Positions 25,312-36,760 of a stretch of 64,000 nucleotides of DNA are shown here, piece after piece. Source of the stretch: Anisakis pegreffii (lineage: Eukaryota > Nematoda > Chromadorea > Rhabditida > Anisakidae); assembly GCA_035041965.1 (NCBI GenBank), contig JAPYMA010000051.1, forward strand, positions 1 to 64,000. Reading direction: 5' to 3'. A model generated the notes under the pieces. It did not search any database and was not told the origin of the DNA. It was given only the letters and a program-made list of their open reading frames with translations. Position 1 is the first letter of the stretch; each line of letters begins with the position of its first letter. A program made the translations under genes and the position numbers.

Positions 25312-28300
25312 AATGACAGACAATAACTGCACTGGCAAGGGAAATAAGGATGTCATCATAGAATTGTATGAATGCCATCATGACACTAGCTAATAGATAA
25401 GCTTCGGCGAGTAACCACAAACACCTGAGACTTCGAGTCACCAGTCAGCGACTCGACTCTACAGGATGAGTGGTCCAGGCGAACTTTCCAGACCTACCGC
25501 TAACTTCATAAGGCGATTCATACCCTACGTTAGTGTAGCTCAATTTTCAGGGAATATTTTCTTTATTTGATATGCCAGTACAGCCATTATCAATATCTGA
25601 TGATAGCTCTCCCAGAAACTAACTCATAAGATATTTTCAATACGATAACTTTAGACCATTCGAGTGGATCGATGAGGTTATCTAGTATCTCAGTAACACA
25701 AGTGATGAATGATAACTACACTGGCAAGGGACATGAGGATATCATCATAGAATTGTATGAATGCCATCATGACACTAGCTAATAGATAAGCTTCGGCGAG
25801 TAACCACAAACACCTGAGACTTCGAGTCACCAGTCAGCGACTCGACTCTACAGGATGAGTGGTCCAGGCGAACTTTCCAGACCTACCGCTAACTTCATAA
25901 GGCTATTCATACCCTACGTTAGTGAAGCTCAATTTTTAGGGAATATTTTCTTCATTTGATATGCCAGTACAGTCATTATCAACACCTGATGATAGCTCTC
26001 CCAGAAACTAACTCATAAGATATTTTCAATACGATAACTTTAGACCATTCGAGTGGATCGATGAGGTTATCTAGTATCTCAGTAACACAAGTGATGAATG
26101 ATAACTACACTGGCAAGGGACATGAGGATATCATCATAGAATTGTATGAATGCCATCATGACACTAGCTAATAGATAAGCTTCGGCGAGTAACCACAAAC
26201 ACCTGAGACTTCGAGTCACCAGTCAGCGACTCGACTCTACAGGATGAGTGGTCCAGGCGAACTTTCCAGACCTACCGCTAACTTCATAAGGCGATTCATA
26301 CCCTACGTTAGTGAAACTCAATTTTTAGGGAATATTTTCTTCATTTGATATGCCAGTACAGTCATTATCAACACCTGATGATAGTTCTCCCAGAAACTAA
26401 CTCATAAGATATTTTCAATACGATAACATTAGACCATTCGAGTGGATCGATGAGGTTATCTAGTATCTCAGTAACACAAGTGATGAATGATAACTACACT
26501 GGCAAGGGACATGAGGATATCATCATAGAATTGTATGAATGCCATCATGACACTAGCTAATAGATAAGCTTCGGCGAGTAACCACAAACACCTGAGACTT
26601 CGAGTCACCAGTCAGCGACTCGACTCTACAGGATGAGTGGTCCAGGCGAACTTTCCAGACCTACCGCTAACTTCATAAGGCGATTCATACCCTACTTAGT
26701 GAAGCTCAATTTTTAGGGAATATTTTCTTCATTTGATATGCCAGTACAGTCATTATCAACACCTGATGATAGCTCTCCCAGAAACTAACTCATAAGATAT
26801 TTTCAATACGATAACTTTAGACCATTCGAGTGGATCGATGAGGTTATCTAGTATCTCAGTAACACAAGTGATGAATGATAACTACACTGGCAAGGGACAT
26901 GAGGATATCATCATAGAATTGTATGAATGCCATCATGACACTAGCTAATAGATAAGCTTCGGCGAGTAACCACAAACACCTGAGACTTCGAGTCACCAGT
27001 CAGCGACTCGACTCTACAGGATGAGTGGTCCAGGCGAACTTTCCAGACCTACCGCTAACTTCATAAGGCTATTCATACCCTACTTAGTGAAGCTCAATTT
27101 TTAGGGAATATTTTCTTCATTTGATATGCCAGTACAGTCATTATCAACACCTGATGATAGTTCTCCCAGAAACTAACTCATAAGATATTTTCAATACGAT
27201 AACATTAGACCATTCGAGTGGATCGATGAGGTTATCTAGTATCTCAGTAACACAAGTGATGAATGATAACTACACTGGCAAGGGACATGAGGATATCATC
27301 ATAGAATTGTATGAATGCCATCATGACACTAGCTAATAGATAAGCTTCGGCGAGTAACCACAAACACCTGAGACTTCGAGTCACCAGTCAGCGACTCGAC
27401 TCTACAGGATGAGTGGTCCAGGCGAACTTTCCAGACCTACCGCTAACTTCATAAGGCTATTCATACCCTACTTAGTGAAGCTCAATTTTTAGGGAATATT
27501 TTCTTCATTTGATATGCCAGTACAGTCATTATCAACACCTGATGATAGTTCTCCCAGAAACTAACTCATAAGATATTTTCAATACGATAACATTAGACCA
27601 TTCGAGTGGATCGATGAGGTTATCTAGTATCTCAGTAACACAAGTGATGAATGATAACTACACTGGCAAGGGACATGAGGATATCATCATAGAATTGTAT
27701 GAATGCCATCATGACACTAGCTAATAGATAAGCTTCGGCGAGTAACCACAAACACCTGAGACTTCGAGTCACCAGTCAGCGACTCGACTCTACAGGATGA
27801 GTGGTCCAGGCGAACTTTCCAGACCTACCGCTAACTTCATAAGGCGATTCATACCCTACGTTAGTGAAGCTCAATTTTTAGGGAATATTTTCTTCATTTG
27901 ATATGCCAGTACAGCCATTATCAACACCTGATGATAGCTCTCCCAGAAACTAACTCATAAGATATTTTCAATACGATAACTTTAGACCATTCGAGTGGAT
28001 CGATGAGGTTATCGAGTATCTCAGTAGCACAAGTGATGAATGATAACTACACTGGCAATGGACATGAGGAAATCATCATAGAATTGTATGAATGCCATCA
28101 TGACACTAGCTAATAGATAAGCTTCGGCGAGTAACCACAAACACCTGAGACTTCGAGTCACCAGTCAGCGACTCGACTCTACAGGATGAGTGGTCCAGGC
28201 GAACTTTCCAGACCTACCGCTAACTTCATAAGGCGATTCATACCCTACGTTAGTGAAGCTCAATTTTTAGGGAATATTTTCTTCATTTGATATGCCAGTA

Positions 28301-31300
28301 CAGCCATTATCAACACCTGATGATAGCTCTCCCAGAAACTAACTCGTAAGATATTTTCAATACGATAACTTTAGACCATTCGAGTGGATCGACGAGGTTA
28401 TCGAGTATCTCAGTAGCACAAGTGATGAATGATAACTACACTGGCAATGGACATAGGGAAATCATCATAGAATTGTATGAATGCCATCATGACACTAGCT
28501 AATAGATAAGCTTCGGCGAGTAACCACAAACACCTGAGACTTCGAGTCACCAGTCAGCGACTCGACTCTACAGGATGAGTGGTCCAGGCGAACTTTCCAG
28601 ACCTACCGCTAACTTCATAAGGCGATTCATACCCTACGTTAGTGAAGCTCAATTTTTAGGGAATATTTTCTTCATTTGATATGCCAGTACAGCCATTATC
28701 AACACCTGATGATAGCTCTCCCAGAAACTAACTCGTAAGATATTTTCAATACGATAACTTTAGACCATTCGAGTGGATCGACGAGGTTATCGAGTATCTC
28801 AGTAGCACAAGTGATGAATGATAACTACACTGGCAATGGACATAGGGAAATCATCATAGAATTGTATGAATGCCATCATGACACTAGCTAATAGATAAGC
28901 TTCGGCGAGTAACCACAAACACCTGAGACTTCGAGTCACCAGTCAGCGACTCGACTCTACAGGATGAGTGGTCCAGGCGAACTTTCCAGACCTACCGCTA
29001 ACTTCATAAGGCGATTCATACCCTACGTTAGTGAAGCTCAATTTTTAGGGAATATTTTCTTCATTTGATATGCCAGTACAGCCATTATCAACACCTGATG
29101 ATAGCTCTCCCAGAAACTAACTCGTAAGATATTTTCAATACGATAACTTTAGACCATTCGAGTGGATCGACGAGGTTATCGAGTATCTCAGTAGCACAAG
29201 TGATGAATGATAACTACACTGGCAATGGACATAGGGAAATCATCATAGAATTGTATGAATGCCATCATGACACTAGCTAATAGATAAGCTTCGGCGAGTA
29301 ACCACAAACACCTGAGACTTCGAGTCACCAGTCAGCGACTCGACTCTACAGGATGAGTGGTCCAGGCGAACTTTCCAGACCTACCGCTAACTTCATAAGG
29401 CGATTCATACCCTACGTTAGTGAAAGTCAATTTTAAGGGAATATTTTCTTCATTTGATATGCCAGTACAGCCATTATCAACACCTGATGATAGTTCTCCC
29501 AGAAACTAACTCATAAGATATTTTCAATACGATAACATTAGACCATTCTAGTGGATCCATGAGGTTATCGAGTATCTCAGTAGCACAAGTGATGAATGAT
29601 AACTACACTGGCAATGGACATAGGGAAATCATCATAGAATTGTATGAATGCCATCATGACACTAGGTAATAGATAAGCTTCGGCGAGTAACCACAAACAC
29701 CTGAGACTTCGAGTCACCAGTCAGCGACTCGACTCTACAGGATGAGTGGTCCAGGCGAACTTTCCAGACCTACCGCTAACTTCATATGGCGATACATACC
29801 CTACGTTAGTGAAGCTCAATTTTTAGGGAATATTTTCTTCATTTGATATGCCAGTACAGTCATTATCAACACCTGATGATAGCTCTCCCAGAAACTAACT
29901 CATAAGATATTTTCAATACGATAACTTTAGACCATTCGAGTGGATCGATGAGGTTATCTAGTATCTCAGTAACACAAGTGATGAATGATAACTACACTGG
30001 CAAGGGACATGAGGATATCATCATAGAATTGTATGAATGCCATCATGACACTAGCTAATAGATAAGCTTCGGCGAGTAACCACAAACACCTGAGACTTCG
30101 AGTCACCAGTCAGCGACTCGACTCTACAGGATGAGTGGTCCAGGCGAACTTTCCAGACCTACCGCTAACTTCATAAGGCGATTCATACCCTACGTTAGTG
30201 AAGCTCAATTTTTAGGGAATATTTTCTTCATTTGATATGCCAGTACAGTCATTATCAACACCTGATGATAGCTCTCCCAGAAACTAACTCATAAGATATT
30301 TTCAATACGATAACTTTAGACCATTCGAGTGGATCGATGAGGTTATCTAGTATCTCAGTAACACAAGTGATGAATGATAACTACACTGGCAAGGGACATG
30401 AGGATATCATCATAGAATTGTATGAATGCCATCATGACACTAGCTAATAGATAAGCTTCGGCGAGTAACCACAAACACCTGAGACTTCGAGTCACCAGTC
30501 AGCGACTCGACTCTACAGGATGAGTGGTCCAGGCGAACTTTCCAGACCTACCGCTAACTTCATAAGGCGATTCATACCCTACTTAGTGAAGCTCAATTTT
30601 TAGGGAATATTTTCTTCATTTGATATGCCAGTACAGTCATTATCAACACCTGATGATAGCTCTCCCAGAAACTAACTCATAAGATATTTTCAATACGATA
30701 ACTTTAGACCATTCGAGTGGATCGATGAGGTTATCTAGTATCTCAGTAACACAAGTGATGAATGATAACTACACTGGCAAGGGACATGAGGATATCATCA
30801 TAGAATTGTATGAATGCCATCATGACACTAGCTAATAGATAAGCTTCGGCGAGTAACCACAAACACCTGAGACTTCGAGTCACCAGTCAGCGACTCGACT
30901 CTACAGGATGAGTGGTCCAGGCGAACTTTCCAGACCTACCGCTAACTTCATAAGGCTATTCATACCCTACTTAGTGAAGCTCAATTTTTAGGGAATATTT
31001 TCTTCATTTGATATGCCAGTACAGTCATTATCAACACCTGATGATAGCTCTCCCAGAAACTAACTCATAAGATATTTTCAATACGATAACTTTAGACCAT
31101 TCGAGTGGATCGATGAGGTTATCTAGTATCTCAGTAACACAAGTGATGAATGATAACTACACTGGCAAGGGACATGAGGATATCATCATAGAATTGTATG
31201 AATGCCATCATGACACTAGCTAATAGATAAGCTTCGGCGAGTAACCACAAACACCTGAGACTTCGAGTCACCAGTCAGCGACTCGACTCTACAGGATGAG

Positions 31301-31765
31301 TGGTCCAGGCGAACTTTCCAGACCTACCGCTAACTTCATAAGGCTATTCATACCCTACTTAGTGAAGCTCAATTTTTAGGGAATATTTTCTTCATTTGAT
31401 ATGCCAGTACAGTCATTATCAACACCTGATGATAGCTCTCCCAGAAACTAACTCATAAGATATTTTCAATACGATAACTTTAGACCATTCGAGTGGATCG
31501 ATGAGGTTATCTAGTATCTCAGTAACACAAGTGATGAATGATAACTACACTGGCAAGGGACATGAGGATATCATCAGAGAATTGTATGAATGCCATCATG
31601 ACACTAGCTAATAGATAAGCTTCGGCGAGTAACCACAAACACCTGAGACTTCGAGTCACCAGTCAGCGACTCGACTCTACAGGATGAGTGGTCCAGGCGA
31701 ACTTTCCAGACCTACCGCTAACTTCATAAGGCTATTCATACCCTACTTAGTGAAGCTCAATTTTT
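25312..31765. repeat. Satellite array of 388/389-bp units, about 16.6 copies
   Basis: Anchoring on ATAACTACACTGGCAAGG, units start at 25323, 25712, 26101, 26490, 26878, 27266, 27654, 28043, 28432, 28821, 29210, 29599, 29988, 30377, 30765, 31153 and 31541 (the last truncated). The period is 389, or 388 where CCCTACGTTAG has become CCCTACTTAG. Two sequence classes exist: GTTATCTAGTATC with GGACATGAGGATATC, and GTTATCGAGTATC with GGACATAGGGAAATC (about 28.0-29.7 kb). About 150 bp per unit, from GAATTGTATGAATGCC to CTACCGCTAACTTCATA, is almost invariant in all copies, while the remainder carries nearly all differences. That block includes a CGAGTC..GACTCG dyad. There is no coding capacity. A decayed half unit continues to about 31850. 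Confidence 0.97.
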
Positions 31766-34700
31766 AAGGGATATTTTTCTTGTTTTCTTATGCCAGTGTA
31801 GCTATTGTCAACACCTGGTACTGTCCCTGTCACACAAAGTAAACAAATATTCTCTTAGGCGTTAATCTATCTCTAAGGAGCGATCAGCTTTGAGATCTTG
31901 TTCCTCAGCTGTGAGCTCACTAGATAACTGCAGTCGAACTGTGCATAGACCACTAACACTTCTCTGAATCGCATGCCTAAGTCAGATCAGTTCAAGTCCA
32001 TGTCAAGCTTAATAAATTCAAGAAAGCTCAAAGTCAGATTCAAATCGAGGTCAGTCAATCCCAGTTCGCTAAGCGGTACGTCAAGTCAAGTTATCTCGTG
32101 GTAAAATTAAAGTCAAGACGTTTCTAAGTTTTGGCTCAATGAGATTTTAATATAGTTATAGTCAAGCTAAGTCAAGTCAATTTTGCGCCAGATAGAACTA
32201 ATGTCAGATACCTCTGCTCTCATGCCTATGTCAGAGTCCAACGCGGTTCATGTAATAGAGTCCACATTATGAGAGGGGGGGGGAGAGAGAGAGGGGAATG
32301 ATTAAGTGCAAAAGTGAAAAAAAATTTCAATTAGGTTGGATGGGGCATACATAAGGCCAGTCCAAGTCCCTACCTCTGGCTCCAGAGTTAAGCGGGTCAT
32401 CACGTGCCGCATCCCTCCTTCGCCCTACCACATCCCATACAAAAAAGTTCACAATGCTGGCAACAATGATAAATATATGAATAAATAAATAAAATTGTGG
32501 CATAAATAAAATTATAATAAATTATAAATACAATGCATATACATTAAAACACATATACGATACATATACAAGACATTATAATTAATAAACAAAATTAACA
32601 TTACAAAATTCCATCCCAAAGGGTAGCAGATAATCGTGGATCCCCTCGTAAATTGGTAGATAACGTTAGACTATCGCCCACTAAACATCTCAACCTGTGA
32701 CAATACAGTGGCAGTTACAATATTAACAATACAATGCTAGCGCATATAATATAAATAACTGAATTAAAAATCTCTAAAAAATCCCCCCAGTTAAAATAAT
32801 CGATGCATCATTAATATCTTCACAAATATATTTCAATTAACAATGATAACAATGTACAATACATCATAATATCTACGCCACTGTATTATCACCTAATTTC
32901 ACCAAATCGGTTTCAAGTAAAGTATCATTTACAAACACTTAACTACATACACAAATATTCACAATATTACTCAAACATTCTCTAATTTACAATTACAATT
33001 ACATTACAATACAAACAATTGCAATTACAATTCACAAATGAATTAAAGCATAAAAGAATAAAAAAGTGGTCACTGACCACGGCTTAATTTTATTCTTGTT
33101 TCCTAGGTTCTAATAGAAGTGGAAATAAGTAATAAAAAATAAGGAGTTGTTCAACTCCGGATTATTTATTCAAGTTCTGATAGAAAGAAAATAAAGTTCC
33201 ATGTCCTAACCCAGCGCCTCCACGCGCTATCGTGTCGTATTTGTCGGTATTGAATTTGATCTTCGGTATTTTGACATCTTTGCTGTTCCAATATGTGTCA
33301 TGTTGCACAGTGATCAGCTTTCATGTTGCTGTTATCCCGACCGTCCTCATTAACCATCGAGCGCCATCCATCGAAAATGTTTCCGTTGAAAAAAAACGTC
33401 CATCCAAACGTAGTTCACCATACTTACTGAAAATACGCCAATTCATATCAGATCACGAGAAATCAACAAGATCGATTGACAATAAAGTTATTTAAAATCA
33501 CCAATTAAAAATTAAATCATCAAAAAATGATTTAATTTCCACCTTAGAATGAAGCTACTGTAATTTGTTGCAAGTGGATACGACCAATCATCATGCAGCT
33601 CGCCACCAACGACCAATACCGTAATCGTCCACTCGCTCGGTCGCTCGTTCATTTTCATATGCATATCTGAAACAATATTAAATTACTAATTCGCAGTATT
33701 TATCATTTAATTCCTTATTTTTCATTAATTATTCGCACACATTTCTCATCAATAAATTATTCGCACACTTTATCAACGTTCTAAACTAATCGTAAGATAT
33801 CGATGGTGATGATTTAATAAGATATCACCTACACTGCGAATATTACTATATTTCAAAGATTGCACGCGGATGATCTTTTCTAGGCTTATACTAATGAAGT
33901 TGTAAAAAACAGAATGATACTAATAATGTCGAAAAATTAGGTGGGTATTTGAACCCAAAATATCTCTGCCGCAATCATGAATTATACTATAAAAAGAATG
34001 AACGAGATAAAATCGTGAATTACGTCACACGTCACACCGCACTAAACAGCACGCATGAAGGGAACGATGACAGAATGATAATGTGAATGTTATGAGCAAG
34101 TCACTTCGACATGATCTGCGATGATCAATTGGTGTGGTACTATTGACAGATCGAAAGAATTGAAACAGAACACAATTATGATCACAACGACAAACCACTT
34201 ACTTATTACTATGTCATACAACTAGTTGATCAATTCCAATATTAATGGAAAAAAGAAGTGATATTCCGTCGAAGAATTGATATTTCCAAATATCAAATTT
34301 ATTCAGATGAAATTACAGGTACGCTGATTCTTGGATTATCAATGAAAATGAAACAATCATCGAAATTTTAAAAAAATCAAAAATTCATATGAATCAAATG
34401 TTTCAAGAATCGCGCAGTCGTGCTATCAGAATTGAAAGTGATTTAAGTCATTTTTGTAGAGTTAGATGAGAAAAAATCGATTGACAGGTGGGGTGTCTGC
34501 TCTTGTCAACTGATCGGGAATTGTCGAAATAGCATTGCGAGGACTACTGAGAAGGAAACTAGCACGAGAATATAAGAGAAAATAGAGATGCAGAGGGTTC
34601 ATGAATCCTGAGTGTCATGCATCGGATGCGAGCGTGTGTAGGTGTACACGTGCGTGTTTAAAGCATTGTATGCATGGAACGTCGTTTGACGTTCCATGCT

Positions 34701-35429
34701 TACAATGCCTTTTTGATAGAGTGCATCCAGATGACCATTGCGAAATTCCAATGCATTGAGTAAACAACATCACAAAATGTTCTGATCTCTGATCAGCTAT
34801 TTGACATTATACCATTGAAACTGTTTCATCAAAGGGAAGCATATAGAGCATGAGTATATTCTAAGTAATGATAACTGATTACTTTGATAAAATACTGTTC
34901 ATTGATATCACAATCAGCTTGAATCAAGAAGAGTTGCACGCGAAAGGCGGCTAATACAATTGAGATGTTTAATATCTTCACTTTCTATACAGCCGAATCG
35001 CTCTGATGAGCAAATCGCTTTCTAGCAATAAAATATCTCGGTTCACGCATTCAAAGAAGGCTTCATAATGTGAGTTACTAGCATGGTTTTACTTTGCATA
35101 CAATATGATGCAAAAATACTCATTTTAAACATTACTTCAATTCTTGAACATATCAATAAGTATCGATTTCGGTAATATCGAATTACCGAATGACGCTTGT
35201 TGTTGTGTTCTTATCAGGTGGATATCTATTATGTGTGATGATAATGATAATGGTATCAGTAATAACTTATTGTTATCATTATTGTAAGTTATTATCATCT
35301 CATTATATTCTGATCTTTGATTACTCAACAATTCCATCATTATCACTAAATATTGTCTTCGAATTTTTTATGCTTCAACTGTATTTTTCAACAAAAACTG
35401 GTCAATGTAAACCCCACGATTTTTTCCTT
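31766..35429. other. Mixed non-coding stretch after the satellite
   Basis: From 31980 to 32190 the motif AAGTCAAGTCAA recurs in a degenerate way. At 32274-32298 there is a G/GA-rich tract. From 32450 to 33060 the sequence is very AT-rich (TACATATACA- and AATTACAATT-like). A plus frame at 33232-33495 starts at GTG with a hydrophobic N-terminus, but nothing supports it as a gene. The remainder to 35429 shows only the hairpin at 34663-34708. Confidence 0.5.
34663..34708. repeat. Perfect short hairpin
   Basis: GCATTGTA-T-GCATGGAACGTC pairs with GACGTTCCATGC-T-TACAATGC around a GTTT loop: 20 base pairs interrupted by one T-T mismatch. It is the size of a short pre-miRNA-like stem but could equally be a minimal palindromic relic. 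There is no evidence of transcription. Confidence 0.75.
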
Positions 35430-35706
35430 AGTTAGTTGAATTTAACATACTGGTTTTGCTTTTGGGTTTATCTGTAAATTTCATTAGCCCCTAACGTCAT
35501 CGATGCGATTGCGCAATGGTTGATTGCTCACACTGGGAATTTCATGAAAGATAACCTTTTGAATAACGCGAAAACGGATGATGATAAGCGGAGAGTCAGT
35601 TCACTTCGAAATTCACTTTTAACGTTTCGATTTGACCGAAAGTTTTTTCCTCAGCATTCAAAAGAATAATATCAATCACACATCAGTTATCAGAACATGT
35701 TTTCAC
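35430..35706 (+). mobile_element. Single arm of the foldback family seen at position 1
   Basis: This stretch repeats window positions 1-277 in the same orientation with few changes (for example AATATTAATC to AATATCAATC), including the loop motif ATCAGTTATCAGA. It then runs directly into a tandem repeat and never reaches the second arm. It may be one end of a longer element whose internal part is the tandem array that follows. Confidence 0.9.
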
Positions 35707-36760
35707 CTGAGAAGACGGTAGGCTTGATCATGCCACCCCTATAACCTTGAGCTAGTATAAAGGGAATAGCTATATCTTCTCAAGTAAGCCGAATTTCAAA
35801 GCAAAATATATTATAATCTGAATGCAGACGTTCCGTTGGATCGAATGGTGAAAAGAAATTTATAGGTTTTCGGTCAAACCTGAGAAGATGGTTGGTTCCA
35901 AGGTGACAACCTCTATATCGCTATATTAACGTTTTCATTGCTCTGTAGTGATCAATGTACATGAATGATGAGCGCGACTGCGCTAATTGAATTAGATCTA
36001 AGTAAATTGCTATATCTCCTTCGTTAACCAAAATTGCTCGGCAAAATATATGTTTTTCTGAATGCAGAGATCCAGCTGGATCGAATGGTGCAAAAAAAAT
36101 CATATGCTACTGGGCAAACCTGAGAAGACGGTAGACTTGATCATGCCACCCCTATAACCTTGAGCTAGCATAAAGGGAATAGCTCTATCTACTCAAGTAA
36201 GCTGAATTTCACAACAAGATATATGATAATCTGAATGTAGACGTTCCGTTGAATCGAATGGTGACAAGAAATTCATAGGTTTCCGTGCAAACTTGAGAAG
36301 ACGGTAGGCTTGATCATGCCACCCCTGTAACCTTGAGTTAGTATAAAGGGAATAGCTATATCTTCTCAAGTAATGCGAATTTCACAGCAAAATATATAAT
36401 AATCTGAATGTAGACGTTCCGTTGAATCGAATGGTGACAAGAAATTCATAGGTTTCCGTGCAAACTTGAGAAGACGGTAGGCTTCATCATGCCACCCCTA
36501 TAGCCTTGAGTTAGTATAAAGGGAATAGCTATATCTTCTCAAGTAAGCCGAATTTCACAGCAAAATATATAATAATCTGAATGTAGACATTCCGCTGGAT
36601 CGAACGGTGAAAAGAAATTCATAGGTTTCCGGTCAAACCTGAGAAGATGGTTGGTTCCAAAATGACAACCTCTATATTGCTATATTAACGTATTCATTGC
36701 TCTGTAGTGATCAATGTACATGAATGATGAGCGCGACTGCGCTAATTGAAAATGCGTCCA
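35707..36760. repeat. Tandem array of two related units (about 175 and 240 bp)
   Basis: Type A units start near 35709, 36118, 36293 and 36468. They begin with GAGAAGACGGTAGGCTTGAT and contain AGGGAATAGCTATATCT and GATCGAATGGTGAAAAG. Type B units start near 35881 and 36640, with GAGAAGATGGTTGGTTCCAA and GATGAGCGCGACTGCGCTAA. The order is A-B-A-A-A-B. The junction motif TTTTCGGTCAAA also occurs in the foldback arm, linking array and arm. No coding capacity. Confidence 0.85.

Noticed and set aside
25312..31765. Hammerhead ribozyme in each satellite unit (CTGATGA ... GAAAC core words)
   Set aside because: The core words are 11 nt apart, but the intervening bases form no good stem II, and no UH cleavage site with matching stem I and III strands could be placed. 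A covariance-model search would be decisive.
25312..31765. CRISPR array or rRNA/SL-RNA gene cluster
   Set aside because: Repeats are 388/389-bp head-to-tail units without unique spacers, in a eukaryotic context. The 5S rRNA and SL1 sequences I know are absent.
33940..34020. tRNA-like T-arm (GGGTTCAAATACCC on minus)
   Set aside because: The G53-C61 pair is absent, and no anticodon or acceptor stem can be folded around it.
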